Assembly: GCA_936450465.1 (NCBI GenBank)
Contig: OW388305.1
Location: 37,209,187-37,273,186, forward strand
From: Gibbula magus
Lineage: Eukaryota; Mollusca; Gastropoda; Trochida; Trochidae
Reading direction: 5' to 3'
DNA length: 64,000 nucleotides
Both the position numbers and the translations under genes were made by a program. A model generated the notes under the pieces. It was not told the origin of the DNA, made no database searches, and saw only the letters and a program-made list of their open reading frames with translations. Position 1 is the stretch's first letter. The number at the start of each line of letters is the position of its first letter. Of the stretch, positions 48,301-50,487 are shown one piece after another.

Positions 48301-49926
48301 ATGATGAAAAGTAATTCACAAATATAAATCTCATAAAATTTTGATTTTGGTATGATGTCTAAATATTTTCGTTGGAAGTTACATGTCTTATTTCAAACAT
48401 AAGTCCTTTTATTAAGGTGCAGCGGCATTGTAGACTGAAATAAAAACTCAAATGACTTTGAAAATGAAATAATTGAAACAAAAAAGAAAGGCTTTAAAAA
48501 AGCAAACACTTTAGCAGAATATGATGAAAGAGCGAACATAACTGCAAAATTTAATCAATTAATATATATTAATATCAAAATATTTCAAATTTGATAAAAA
48601 AAATAAGTTTGTATGATAATGACATAAGTTTTCATATCAAAACTTTTGTTATATAAAGCCAATATATTACGGCCAAGAGAAGTAAATTAATGTAGAAATA
48701 GATCAAACTCAAATAGAACAAAACACTGTAGTACATATGAAAAAGAAGGTGATTTGCATGATAGTCAGATAAACATATAATGTTTCTGTTTCTGTGAATC
48801 AAGGTTTGTAAGTAACATCATCATACCAAACAAAATTAACAGTAAAAAAAGTAGCTTCAGCTAAAAAAGTGAAAATATAGATTAAGTGCTGTCAGATATC
48901 AAACATAAACATTGTGAGTTTGAGTGGAGGCTTATATATATATGTGGCTGAACAATCCAAAAAAATAAAAAGTGAAAGTAGAGAACCAATGTTACAACTG
49001 CTGTTATAGTTTTACAATCAAATATAATTTTGTAATAAAATATAACAGCTGCAACTAAAAGAGAAGGCAAAGTCACTGTCATGACTCTTAACTACAGTTT
49101 TGAAATTAAATATAACAGTCACAACTAAAACGGAAGTGACTATCATGACTCAGTTACTGCTTGAAAGTGAAAGTAGAAAAAATTGTCAAAGCAGCACCTA
49201 GCTAGTATTGCAATATACATTGCTGTTACAACTTGAAAGCAAAAGTAGAGATGTGCTGGCAGACTACAATAGCAAATAAACTTAACAAAACCCTAATATT
49301 TACCACAACATCGCAAAATATGACACATTTGGTTTGCATTCAAATTTTATTTTGGAATAAATAATACAGCTAAAACAGAAAGCGAAAGTAGGGACGACTT
49401 GTCAAGCAAATAAATCTGTCAAACATATTAACAATGACGAATTGTGAAAGCTGTGCTATTTTGCAGAACATAATAAAGAAACCAAACCAAAGCAATCTTC
49501 AGCAAAAGAAAAGATGCGCTGTCACAACTCTTGACATAGTTTTGCGCTAAGTAATACAAGTACGACTAAAAGCAAAAGATGCGCCTTCACAGCTTTGACT
49601 AGCCTGGCTATACAACGTAATACGTAATAAACGGAAGCAGCCTACGAATATATGCATGCATGCAGGTTCTAGCTAGCGAACATTACTTGCAGATAGATTA
49701 CGCTACCAACCTGGAGTGCATGGCCCAGAATGCAACACTTCAATTGTTTTGCCAGATTTGCACGCTTCCTGTCGCAAAAAGCATGTATTGCTGTACGTCC
49801 GTCTGTCCGTACCACAGACTTTGTCTAAGCCGCCTGAGCATTCGTAATTGCAGCGACAGACGGGTTTGCGCTGTGGACCAAGCTGGCACACTTGGGGTTC
49901 CTCGCAATTGAAACCTCGGCATGGAT
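162..49926 (-). CDS. AGRN: agrin, 27 internal exons (both gene ends outside window)
   Basis: Agrin is a secreted heparan sulfate proteoglycan of basement membranes. In vertebrates its C-terminal LG domains act through LRP4 and MuSK to cluster acetylcholine receptors; an equivalent role in invertebrates is less clear. The 27 exons described below join in phase at every junction, total 4011 nt and encode about 1336 residues. Domain order is six Kazal, lustrin-type module, YGCC linker, two laminin EGF, Kazal, Ser/Thr stalk, EB-like module, EGF, LG1, EGF, EGF, LG2, EGF. This is the agrin order, and motifs such as [27 protein letters not shown] in LG2 and the SGSG site match vertebrate agrin in sequence and position. 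Most introns are phase 1, the pattern expected of shuffled extracellular modules. Departures from vertebrate agrin are the lustrin-type module and the lack of a SEA domain. Missing are the start, the first Kazal domains and LG3. Confidence 0.95.
586..887 (-). mobile_element. tRNA-derived SINE copy 1
   Basis: On the minus strand the element opens with a tRNA-like head whose B box is GGTTCAAATCCCGCC, runs through a body shared with the other copies, and ends in a CACCTCACCTCA tail. It is diverged but near full length. Confidence 0.85.
888..1419. other. intron, nothing recognised
   Basis: AT-rich intron sequence between exons 26 and 27 with no exon-like or repeat structure that I can identify. 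Confidence 0.6.
1420..2200. repeat. element with 4 x about 152-bp tandem core and terminal hairpin
   Basis: Bounded by the inverted repeats TATCCCCCGCC (1420-1430) and GGCGGGGGATA (2190-2200). Inside are four tandem copies of about 152 bp, each with AGTTACATTTCCATGGAAAC and AACTCGAAGAAGTTGAAAAC, followed by a GACG-rich microsatellite and a terminal hairpin. The plan resembles molluscan pearl-type (Helentron-related) elements; that family name is an inference. Confidence 0.7.
2227..2908. repeat. second tandem-core element with terminal hairpin
   Basis: Starts TACCCCCGCC and ends GGGGTATA. It contains about 2.5 degenerate copies of a roughly 166-bp unit (2357-2780, each with CATAACTCC and ATTTCGGAA), then a CGGACGGAAGGACG tract and the hairpin ACCCCGATTTACTTCG...GGGGGT. 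Same plan as its neighbour, different core. Confidence 0.6.
3104..3220 (-). CDS. AGRN: agrin exon 26: LG2, fourth segment
   Basis: Thirty-nine codons in phase 0: [35 protein letters not shown] is the standard late LG strand. The alanine of VGAIQ, where most LG domains have cysteine, is also alanine in LG2 of vertebrate agrin. Acceptor TTTTCAG, donor GTAGGT. Confidence 0.95.
3221..4547. other. intron, nothing recognised
   Basis: AT-rich intron between exons 25 and 26. Short open frames here have no recognisable similarity or exon context. Confidence 0.6.
4548..4722. repeat. 25-bp tandem repeat, about 7 copies
   Basis: The unit TGAATGCTTCAAACAATGCA plus TTCAA repeats head to tail. The first five units are nearly identical and the last are degenerate. 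Confidence 0.85.
4723..6159. other. intron, nothing recognised
   Basis: AT-rich intron between exons 25 and 26. No exon, mobile element or array seen. Confidence 0.6.
6160..6271 (-). CDS. AGRN: agrin exon 25: LG2, third segment
   Basis: Thirty-seven codons: [35 protein letters not shown]. The W-H-K/R-V strand is diagnostic of LG domains. Acceptor TTTCCAG, donor GTCAGT in phase 0. Confidence 0.94.
6444..6834. mobile_element. foldback element with arms of about 110 bp
   Basis: The left arm starts CATCCTCGGTTACCCAGGGT and the right arm ends with its reverse complement. Arms of about 110 bp match with few differences around a central segment of about 165 bp. Likely a non-autonomous DNA transposon; superfamily not determined. 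Confidence 0.8.
6891..6999. repeat. long hairpin, 48-bp arms, 13-nt loop
   Basis: The arm ATTTCAGTATTGACCCAGTT... at 6891-6938 pairs with 6952-6999. The motif TATTGGCCCAGTT recurs three more times at 7166-7230, so this belongs to a larger decayed repeat. Confidence 0.8.
7398..7717 (-). mobile_element. tRNA-derived SINE copy 2
   Basis: Near full-length copy flanked by imperfect target duplications ATCTTCATGA (7388-7397) and ATCTTAATGA (7718-7727). It inserted in the intron between exons 24 and 25. Confidence 0.88.
7871..7988 (-). CDS. AGRN: agrin exon 24: LG2, second segment
   Basis: Thirty-eight codons: [34 protein letters not shown]. GxILFG and GKGDFISL are LG signatures. LG2 is split into more exons than LG1. 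Acceptor TGTTTCAG, donor GTATGT in phase 2. Confidence 0.95.
7989..8322. other. intron, nothing recognised
   Basis: Short intron between exons 23 and 24; no repeats or motifs beyond the splice sites. Confidence 0.6.
8323..8445 (-). CDS. AGRN: agrin exon 23: LG2, first strands
   Basis: Forty codons: [36 protein letters not shown]. The [12 protein letters not shown] and IEVWFKA motifs open a laminin G domain. Acceptor TTTTCAG, donor GTAAAC in phase 1. Confidence 0.94.
8744..8881 (-). CDS. AGRN: agrin exon 22: EGF-like domain 3
   Basis: Forty-five codons: [40 protein letters not shown]. Two tandem EGF domains between LG1 and LG2 is the agrin arrangement. Acceptor GTTGCAG, donor GTAACA. Confidence 0.95.
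8882..9476. other. intron, nothing recognised
   Basis: Intron sequence upstream of exon 22 with no identifiable structure. Confidence 0.6.
9477..9666. repeat. 32-bp tandem repeat, about 6 copies
   Basis: Unit contains GAATGGAAGCGGGGTGATCT followed by CGGGTCACATTT. Copies differ by only a few substitutions. Confidence 0.85.
9667..10200. other. intron, nothing recognised
   Basis: AT-rich intron sequence; no gene or repeat seen. Confidence 0.6.
10201..10505. repeat. degenerate 31-bp tandem repeat, about 9 copies
   Basis: Unit AACTTAGTAACTGTATTAAC plus TAGTTGTTAAC, itself rich in the inverted words GTTAAC and TTAGTA. Copies are diverged and some have small indels. Confidence 0.75.
10506..11466. 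other. intron with a short 10-bp direct repeat, no gene
   Basis: Contains four copies of GTTACACGAA at about 10686-10728 and otherwise unremarkable intron. The short open frames here show no coding similarity. Confidence 0.55.
11467..11574 (-). CDS. AGRN: agrin exon 21: EGF-like domain 2
   Basis: Thirty-five codons: [28 protein letters not shown]. It completes LG1 with its first cysteine and carries most of an EGF domain; the final cysteine comes from LLCE in exon 22. Acceptor ACATCAG, donor GTCAGT. Confidence 0.94.
11841..12365 (-). mobile_element. Penelope-like element fragment: GIY-YIG endonuclease end
   Basis: An open frame of 166 residues with readable sequence slightly upstream ([14 protein letters not shown]) up to a stop near 12365. 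It shows CNKDDCKIC, then the GIY-YIG type core [19 protein letters not shown] and KTRLSEH. This is the C-terminal endonuclease of Penelope-like retroelements, which insert by target-primed reverse transcription. The reverse transcriptase part is absent, so this is a 5'-truncated copy, inactive as it stands. It lies in the intron between exons 20 and 21, in gene orientation. Confidence 0.88.
12411..14332. repeat. 53-bp minisatellite, about 36 copies, overlapping the exon 20 donor
   Basis: The minus-strand unit is TGATGGCGCCGATATTG followed by GTAAGTGATGATAAACACAG and ATATGGGTTAATGCTT. The first 17 bases equal the last 17 coding bases of exon 20 and the GTAAGTG is its splice donor, so the array continues without a break from the genuine junction. 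Variants alternate GCGCC, GCACC and AGCCC; copies near 12.4-13.2 kb are more degenerate. I count about 27 intronic copies that keep the GTAAGTG word. Confidence 0.93.
14311..14450 (-). CDS. AGRN: agrin exon 20: LG1, C-terminal part
   Basis: Forty-six codons, [18 protein letters not shown] through [19 protein letters not shown] carries the LG cysteine, and the ADI|GECG join to exon 21 matches the end of LG1 in vertebrate agrin. Acceptor TGTCTCAG. The donor GTAAGTG, with the last 17 bp of the exon, is the template for the 53-bp minisatellite filling the intron behind it. Confidence 0.95.
14451..15034. other. intron, nothing recognised
   Basis: Intron between exons 19 and 20; AT-rich with no recognisable elements. 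Confidence 0.6.
15035..15247 (-). CDS. AGRN: agrin exon 19: LG1, central part
   Basis: Seventy codons from [16 protein letters not shown] through [14 protein letters not shown] to [11 protein letters not shown]. The YDLGGG and PLYVG motifs are typical of mid-LG strands. Acceptor TGACACAG, donor GTAAGT in phase 2. Confidence 0.95.
15451..15518 (-). pseudogene. decayed duplicate of LG1 exon 18
   Basis: The minus strand reads GIILFHS, a short divergent stretch, then GSGDFIS, paralleling GILLFNS...GSGDYIS of exon 18, and it sits about 330 bp downstream of that exon in the next intron. The frame then ends in TAA after a deletion relative to exon 18. No clear splice sites flank it. It is either a dead tandem copy of the exon or a remnant of a former alternative exon. 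Confidence 0.7.
15519..15803. repeat. 36-bp tandem repeat, about 7 copies
   Basis: Unit GGGGATCCTTTCTCACAGAA plus GAATTCCTTTCTCATA. On the minus strand it carries GGAATTCTTCTGT, close to GGAATCCTTCTGT of exon 18, and it abuts the decayed exon copy, so it may have grown from that duplication. Confidence 0.8.
15846..16047 (-). CDS. AGRN: agrin exon 18: LG1, N-terminal part
   Basis: Sixty-six codons: [35 protein letters not shown] and [17 protein letters not shown]. These are the first strands of a laminin G fold, including the GxLLFxS and [11 protein letters not shown] signatures. Acceptor TTTCCAG, donor GTGAGC in phase 2. A decayed second copy of this exon lies in the following intron. Confidence 0.95.
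16048..16495. other. intron, nothing recognised
   Basis: Intron between exons 17 and 18, AT-rich, no repeat structure seen. Confidence 0.6.
16496..16648 (-). CDS. AGRN: agrin exon 17: EGF-like domain 1
   Basis: Fifty codons. An asparagine-rich linker ([11 protein letters not shown]) precedes [32 protein letters not shown] and KE, a standard six-cysteine EGF domain. Acceptor TTACAG, donor GTGAGA. The join to exon 18 reads LCKEDNSFHIP, as in EGF-LG junctions of agrin and perlecan. Confidence 0.95.
16649..16917. other. intron, nothing recognised
   Basis: Intron segment between exon 17 and a foldback element; no structure identified. Confidence 0.55.
16918..17369. mobile_element. foldback element with unequal arms
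   Basis: The left arm begins CAGAGTACAGACTCGGGG and includes CAAAGAGTTTATTTGTT and AGAGACCATAAAATAAAGG; the right arm carries all three in reverse complement, ending CTGTACTCTG. The right arm has an extra segment of about 45 bp containing TTTCGTCCCGAAACG. Probable non-autonomous DNA element. Confidence 0.75.
17370..17793. other. intron, nothing recognised
   Basis: Intron segment between the foldback element and exon 16; nothing further recognised. Confidence 0.55.
17794..17925 (-). CDS. AGRN: agrin exon 16: EB-like cysteine module in place of SEA
   Basis: Forty-three codons: [29 protein letters not shown] and NRHCI. With the last cysteine of exon 15 this makes eight cysteines. The C-x(4)-DC(C) ... 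C ... CxC-x-G-Y pattern resembles EB/EGF-like modules of invertebrate secreted proteins; the family assignment is tentative. Vertebrate agrin has a SEA domain in this region, and none is seen here. Acceptor TATTTCAG, donor GTAAGA. Confidence 0.88.
18160..18857. repeat. 33-bp tandem repeat with higher-order structure
   Basis: Monomer ACATGTAAGAGAACATTTTA plus GTCAAGATTTTGG, about 21 copies. Monomer subtypes (TTTCTACACATG, TTGTTTTTTGCACATG, TTTTGGACATGG) recur in the same order three times with a period of about 165-190 bp. The 33-bp length is a multiple of three, which creates long but meaningless open frames. Confidence 0.9.
18884..19057 (-). CDS. AGRN: agrin exon 15: Ser/Thr-rich mucin-like stalk
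   Basis: Fifty-seven codons, [20 protein letters not shown] then an acidic stretch [20 protein letters not shown] and ASTSC. Ser, Thr and Pro dominate, suggesting dense O-glycosylation (inference). Vertebrate agrin also follows its last Kazal domain with a Ser/Thr/Pro stalk. The join to exon 14 (split codon G|CT) and to exon 16 (G|GT) are both in frame. A 33-bp tandem array starts about 27 bp past the donor. Confidence 0.87.
19058..19559. other. intron, nothing recognised
   Basis: AT-rich intron upstream of exon 15. I looked here and up to exon 14 for SEA-domain coding and saw none. Confidence 0.55.
19560..19622. mobile_element. relic of a second SINE family
   Basis: GAGTGAGCTAGTTATTGTTT followed by AACACC...ATATCGCAGCCATT matches the GTGAGTGAGTTATTG-type head seen at 20490 and the body at 42866. 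Confidence 0.55.
19686..19748 (-). mobile_element. tRNA-derived SINE, tail fragment
   Basis: Only the tail (GATGAGGTGAGGTGTGGTGA) and the adjoining GGGGTTAATGCCACTT...ATTTCACTTAT segment survive. Confidence 0.65.
19749..20353. other. intron, nothing recognised
   Basis: AT-rich intron between exons 14 and 15; no recognisable elements. Confidence 0.55.
20354..20472. repeat. imperfect hairpin, arms of about 50 bp
   Basis: GTGAAAGGAGTGTATCTCCA...TGTGCGGAACCTGTTC on the left pairs with GAACATGTTCCGCACACT...CACTCCTTTCAT on the right. Arms differ at several positions, so it is an old foldback element. Confidence 0.75.
20490..20531. mobile_element. 42-bp SINE fragment with perfect target duplication
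   Basis: GTGAGTGAGTGAGTGAGTTA through CGCCGCTTCGGCAT, flanked on both sides by CATATACCGGA (20479-20489 and 20532-20542). A severely truncated insertion of the second SINE family. Confidence 0.8.
20543..21150. other. intron, nothing recognised
   Basis: AT-rich intron sequence without identifiable structure. Confidence 0.55.
21155..22773. repeat. dispersed element: 3 x about 434-bp core, TGACCTTGA-rich, terminal hairpin
   Basis: Three tandem copies of about 434 bp (anchored by TTCAAGGTCA at 21433, 21868 and 22301) each carry several TGACCTTGA words. The element ends with a GGCGGCGGCGGCGACGG tract and the perfect hairpin AGCAGCTCCGAC-TTA-GTCGGAGCTGCT (each arm 12 bp). An AGCAGCTCCGA also occurs near the start. 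The plan (tandem core, CGG tract, terminal hairpin) is that of the two elements at 1420-2908. Confidence 0.8.
22774..23763. other. intron, nothing recognised
   Basis: AT-rich intron between the TGACCTTGA element and a hAT-like element; nothing identified. Confidence 0.55.
23764..24239. mobile_element. non-autonomous hAT-like element
   Basis: Ends TAGGGGTG...CACCCCTA and flanked by near-identical 8-bp duplications TATATCGC (23756-23763) and TATATTGC (24240-24247). Eight-base duplications and this terminal sequence fit the hAT superfamily. The interior is simple sequence built of CTATCGCAATAGT-type inverted words and encodes nothing. It ends 61 bp from exon 14. Confidence 0.85.
24301..24537 (-). 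CDS. AGRN: agrin exon 14: Kazal domain after the laminin EGF pair
   Basis: Seventy-eight codons: [24 protein letters not shown], an acidic and basic loop [10 protein letters not shown], core [13 protein letters not shown], closing GSCR. This is the counterpart of the ninth follistatin/Kazal domain of vertebrate agrin. Acceptor GAACTCAG, donor GTGAGG. A hAT-like short element ends 61 bp beyond the exon on the donor side. Confidence 0.95.
24841..24981 (-). CDS. AGRN: agrin exon 13: laminin EGF-like domain 2
   Basis: Forty-six codons: [28 protein letters not shown], then ILGPQGCK. The GPQGC ending matches the second laminin EGF domain of agrin. Acceptor GTTGCAG, donor GTACGT, phase 1 on both sides. 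Confidence 0.95.
24982..25659. other. intron containing a copy of the TTAA-type element
   Basis: Between exons 12 and 13. Positions about 25222-25414 are a diverged reverse-orientation copy of the element at 34928-35275 (shared words GCATCACGGCC-like, AAAACGATTCCCA, ACGTGCTA/TCTGCCCC). The rest is plain intron. Confidence 0.65.
25660..25821 (-). CDS. AGRN: agrin exon 12: laminin EGF-like domain 1
   Basis: Fifty-three codons from [14 protein letters not shown] through [20 protein letters not shown] to GCI. The cysteine spacing is a standard laminin EGF repeat and [13 protein letters not shown] is nearly identical to vertebrate agrin. Acceptor TTTCTGTAG, donor GTAAGT. The split codon C|CT yields the proline of GCIPCGC. 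Confidence 0.95.
25822..26728. other. intron, nothing recognised
   Basis: Very AT-rich intron between exons 11 and 12, without recognisable elements. Confidence 0.6.
26729..26821 (-). CDS. AGRN: agrin exon 11: YGCC linker before the laminin EGF domains
   Basis: Thirty codons with [16 protein letters not shown] and GCP. The C-x(3)-T-x-YGCC-x-D-x(2)-TA motif with a closing GCP is a hallmark of agrin directly before its laminin EGF pair, and of papilin-like proteins. Acceptor GTTTCAG, donor GTAACG, phase 1 on both sides. Confidence 0.92.
26985..27606. repeat. degenerate tandem repeat of about 50 bp, about 12 copies
   Basis: Units share GCAAATACAGATGCC, ATATTGAGG and AAGTTTAACCCCTAGCCTGC with variable spacing. 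The array runs up to within a few bases of the exon 10 donor at 27608-27613. Confidence 0.8.
27614..27763 (-). CDS. AGRN: agrin exon 10: lustrin-type cysteine module
   Basis: Forty-nine codons, phase 1 on both sides. After IAPEEP the exon carries CDGSPPL, a Gly/Asp-rich loop, [15 protein letters not shown] and FAKCC. The pattern C-x-G-x-P-L ... C ... CPxGSYC ... CC is that of the lustrin cysteine-rich module (Pfam Lustrin_cystein family, recognised by eye). Vertebrate agrin has only a short Pro-rich spacer here, so this is an extra module. The donor GTACGT lies within a few bases of a tandem array. Confidence 0.9.
27764..28313. other. intron, nothing recognised
   Basis: AT-rich intron between exons 9 and 10. 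An imperfect inverted pair, TTTTGATACAGATTCTTGTA and TACAAGAATCTGTGTCAAAA, lies at about 28080-28150. Confidence 0.6.
28314..28426 (-). CDS. AGRN: agrin exon 9: second half of a Kazal domain
   Basis: Thirty-seven codons with core [15 protein letters not shown], ending NSDNCD. Joined to exon 8 it reads [11 protein letters not shown]. By position after the SGSG site this is the counterpart of vertebrate Kazal 8. Acceptor GAATACAG, which has a weak pyrimidine tract; donor GTGAGT. Confidence 0.92.
28470..28759 (-). mobile_element. tRNA-derived SINE copy 3
   Basis: Flanked by a perfect 11-bp duplication AATCTTTAGTA (28459-28469, 28760-28770). The tRNA head reads GGGGCGGGATAGCGCAGTCG and GGGGTTCGAATCTCGC on the minus strand, clear A and B boxes. 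About 30 bp are missing from the middle of the body. Confidence 0.92.
28771..29290. other. intron, nothing recognised
   Basis: AT-rich intron between exons 8 and 9; no structure identified. Confidence 0.55.
29295..30425. repeat. 22-bp minisatellite, about 50 copies
   Basis: Unit ATTGTACATCATATTTCCTC plus TT, with a TACACC variant. The middle (29560-29930) is highly regular, both edges are degenerate. It yields overlapping long open frames on the plus strand that reflect the repeat, not a gene. Confidence 0.92.
30760..30877 (-). CDS. AGRN: agrin exon 8: end of HS site and first half of a Kazal domain
   Basis: Begins ESGDFMEKC, continuing the acidic part of the glycosaminoglycan site, then the follistatin hairpin [12 protein letters not shown] and [10 protein letters not shown]. 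Acceptor TTTGTAG, donor GTAAGA in phase 2. The hairpin/core intron falls in the same place as in exons 3-4 and 5-6 but in a different phase. Confidence 0.93.
30878..32009. other. intron, nothing recognised
   Basis: AT-rich intron between exons 7 and 8 with no identifiable elements. Confidence 0.6.
32010..32750. repeat. degenerate tandem repeat of about 105 bp, about 7 copies
   Basis: Units share GTTGATCCTAATGTTT, CAGTTAT, AGATCTACA, CAACTTTGATGCATG and TGGTGGGAAGAGG. Copies are strongly diverged. Confidence 0.75.
32973..33197 (-). CDS. AGRN: agrin exon 7: Kazal domain plus heparan sulfate attachment site
   Basis: Seventy-four codons encode a whole Kazal unit ([34 protein letters not shown]), then an acidic linker ending SIDIGSGSG. 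With the next exon this reads GSGSGDESGD, a Ser-Gly repeat beside acidic residues, the typical context for heparan sulfate attachment. Vertebrate agrin has a similar SGSG plus acidic run at the same place, before its eighth Kazal domain. Acceptor CTCTACAG, donor GTGAGT, phase 1. Confidence 0.94.
33491..33608 (-). CDS. AGRN: agrin exon 6: second half of a Kazal domain
   Basis: Thirty-nine codons from [18 protein letters not shown] to ASYGEC form the Kazal core that completes exon 5. Acceptor TTTTTCCAG in phase 0, donor GTATGT in phase 1. Confidence 0.94.
33609..34440. other. intron, nothing recognised
   Basis: Intron between exons 5 and 6. CTCTTGGGTATAAGACCACC (about 34148) and GTCTTATACCCGAGAG (about 34402) form an imperfect inverted pair. 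Confidence 0.55.
34441..34532 (-). CDS. AGRN: agrin exon 5: first half of a Kazal domain
   Basis: Thirty codons, [18 protein letters not shown] then CVCPKSCAE, form the follistatin hairpin. Acceptor TTTTTTGCAG, donor GTGAGT in phase 0. The split codon A|CT links it to exon 4. The same hairpin/core exon split is seen in exons 3-4. Confidence 0.93.
34928..35275. mobile_element. piggyBac-like short element with TTAA target sites
   Basis: TTAA, then AGGGGCAGTAGCACGTTTTT, ends with AAAAACGTGTTACTGCCCCT then TTAA. Terminal repeats of about 20 bp and TTAA on both sides fit a non-autonomous piggyBac-type element. A related copy lies at 25222-25414. Confidence 0.75.
35280..35728. other. intron, nothing recognised
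   Basis: Intron between exons 4 and 5; no recognised structure. Confidence 0.5.
35729..35984. mobile_element. short element with inverted ends and hammerhead-like core
   Basis: Ends TATTGCCCAACAAA and TTTGTTGGGCAGTA are inverted repeats and are followed inward by the AAAAATCTAA / TTAGATTTTT pair. Positions 35774-35804 on the minus strand read CTGATGA...CCGAAACGTC, the conserved word pair of hammerhead ribozymes found in Penelope-like elements and retrozymes. A second hairpin (AAAATGATAACTGTCCTG with its complement) fills 35881-35965. Confidence 0.55.
35985..36742. other. intron, nothing recognised
   Basis: AT-rich intron between exons 4 and 5, no recognised elements. Confidence 0.55.
36743..36845 (-). 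CDS. AGRN: agrin exon 4: second half of a Kazal domain
   Basis: Starts in phase 0 with the Kazal core [13 protein letters not shown] and ends with GPC plus one base (donor GTAAGT). Joined to exon 3 it reads EPVCGEDG. Only about 24 bp separate the acceptor (TGTTTCAG) from a SINE, so the branch point is probably supplied by the SINE or its target duplication. Confidence 0.93.
36870..37156 (-). mobile_element. tRNA-derived SINE copy 4, next to the exon 4 acceptor
   Basis: Perfect 10-bp duplication CAGTACTCAA (36860-36869, 37157-37166). The element inserted 24 bp upstream of exon 4 in transcription direction, with its tail facing the exon. The tail reads CTCACCTAAC and offers a branch-point-like CTAAC. 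Confidence 0.92.
37167..38285. other. intron, nothing recognised
   Basis: Intron between exons 3 and 4 with no identifiable elements. Confidence 0.55.
38286..38422. repeat. short dispersed repeat with GGATC-type ends
   Basis: Begins CAGGGGCGGATCAAGAAATT and ends CCCCTTCTGGATCCG, with G-rich AAAGGGGAGTTCACTC and its partial complement inside. It looks like a short inverted-repeat element; family unknown. Confidence 0.45.
38423..39040. other. intron, nothing recognised
   Basis: AT-rich. A 92-codon open frame on the plus strand has no similarity I recognise. Confidence 0.5.
39041..39470. repeat. degenerate tandem repeat of about 55 bp, about 7 copies
   Basis: Units share GTTATCCAAAA, TTGCTTTTCTTA and TGTAATAAAGAA. 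Confidence 0.7.
39471..40385. other. intron, nothing recognised
   Basis: AT-rich intron; a 106-codon minus-strand frame at 40008-40328 shows no coding similarity or splice context. Confidence 0.5.
40397..40550 (-). mobile_element. tRNA-derived SINE copy 5, 5'-truncated
   Basis: Perfect 11-bp duplication GTTAAGTATGG (40386-40396, 40551-40561). The tRNA head is missing and the tail intact, as expected of incomplete target-primed reverse transcription. Confidence 0.92.
40562..42028. other. intron with a weak degenerate repeat
   Basis: Around 40910-41460 segments with AAAGACAACTC, ATGTTTCCAG and TATGAATTA...ACATCAAGTTCAAG recur about four times in diverged form. No gene seen. Confidence 0.5.
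42029..42309 (-). mobile_element. tRNA-derived SINE copy 6
   Basis: Perfect 9-bp duplication TATTGTAAG (42020-42028, 42310-42318). Diverged, with small deletions, but head and body are recognisable. Confidence 0.9.
42522..42631 (-). CDS. AGRN: agrin exon 3: first half of a Kazal domain
   Basis: Thirty-six codons carry the follistatin hairpin ([17 protein letters not shown], then CQCAFC) and stop at DEYEP. The donor GTACGT lies in phase 0 just before the Kazal core, which is in the next exon. Acceptor TTTTCAG; entry completes a split valine codon from the preceding exon. Confidence 0.93.
42866..42915. mobile_element. relic of the second SINE family
   Basis: AGTCAGTGAGTTATTGTTAT followed by TGTATCGCAGCCATTAGCGG matches the relic at 19560. 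Confidence 0.5.
42916..43546. other. intron with an imperfect inverted repeat
   Basis: At about 43190-43300, ACGAGTACCAGAATATCAGT faces GATATACTGATATTCAGGCA, an inverted pair. Otherwise plain intron between exons 2 and 3. Confidence 0.5.
43547..43762 (-). CDS. AGRN: agrin exon 2: Kazal/follistatin domain
   Basis: Encodes a complete unit, [13 protein letters not shown] followed by [13 protein letters not shown] and GPC. It is the same length as the preceding exon (216 nt) and also phase 1 on both sides, so the two look like products of exon duplication. Acceptor ATATTACAG, donor GTAAGA. The split codon G|GA joins it to the previous exon, giving CTPG then SNPCDD. Confidence 0.94.
43763..47335. 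other. long AT-rich intron, nothing recognised
   Basis: Between exons 1 and 2. At about 45820-46000 a roughly 65-bp AT-rich segment (ATTGAATTTA...ATCAACAAAATGGGATTT) recurs about three times. No exon, despite several short open frames. Confidence 0.55.
47336..47910. repeat. 30-bp tandem repeat, about 18 copies
   Basis: Unit TATCATGTATTTCACATGTT plus TATTATATGA. Copies near 47,700-47,910 are nearly identical; those near 47,350-47,650 are degenerate (GATATATCACAAATATCACA). Confidence 0.88.
47911..48939. other. intron, nothing recognised
   Basis: AT-rich intron between exons 1 and 2; short frames only. Confidence 0.55.
48940..49600. repeat. degenerate repeat of about 100 bp
   Basis: Words such as GCGAAAGTAGAG, TTACAACTG, AAATATAACAG and ACTGTCATGACTC recur at roughly 100-bp spacing. 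Boundaries are uncertain. Confidence 0.5.
49711..49926 (-). CDS. AGRN: agrin exon 1 of window: Kazal/follistatin domain
   Basis: Seventy-one whole codons encode a complete follistatin/Kazal unit: a small hairpin with [12 protein letters not shown], then the Kazal core [13 protein letters not shown] and a closing GPC. Counting back from the conserved heparan sulfate site this corresponds to Kazal 3 of vertebrate agrin (inference). The acceptor is TTTTCAG before AT and the donor is GTTGGT, leaving phase 1. The incoming split codon needs one base from an upstream exon that I could not find in the remaining 14 kb. The acceptor is copied twice more just upstream (see 49927-50225). Confidence 0.93.
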
Positions 49927-50225
49927 CTGAAAACAAATTGCGAACATGCCAGCAAGTGTGATTTGAGGGTGGGTATTAGGGTATTGTAGTTTGAAAATTA
50001 TGCCTCGTGATGATTGGTAAACTCCACATTGTTGCTGATAATTCTAATGTAACAGATCTGAAAACAAATTGCGAACATGTCAGCAAGATTGATTTGACGG
50101 CAGATATATGTAACAGTATTGCGGTCTGAAAATGGAGGCATGTGATGAATGGTAAATATCACCATGGTTACTGATAATTCTATAAAAGATCTGAAAATAA
50201 AGAGCGAGCATGTCAGCAAGTTTGA
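49927..50225. repeat. about 130-bp tandem repeat that includes the exon 1 acceptor
   Basis: GATCTGAAAACAAATTGCGA followed by ACATG occurs at the exon 1 boundary (49924), at about 50055, and in diverged form at about 50188 (GATCTGAAAATAAAGAGCGA). On the minus strand each copy restores TTTGTTTTCAG|ATC or TTATTTTCAG|ATC, so the 3' splice site has been duplicated twice upstream. Confidence 0.88.
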
Positions 50226-50487
50226 TTCAAATGAAAGCTAGGATGTTACGTTAGCATGTTAATACTAGATAACGGTAAGATGATACAAGTATTAACTGCG
50301 GGTGAGGTTCAACCTATGATTATTATACCTGAAAATGAACTGCTGAAAGCTTGATATGAGGTGATTGGAGGGGTATTGCAGTGTTCAGATTTTAAAGATT
50401 GACCTAGGGTGATGTTAATTAATCAGAGGAGTTTTCTCACCCATAACACATTTGGTTATAGAAATCTGTGTTCATCCTTAACAAGGA

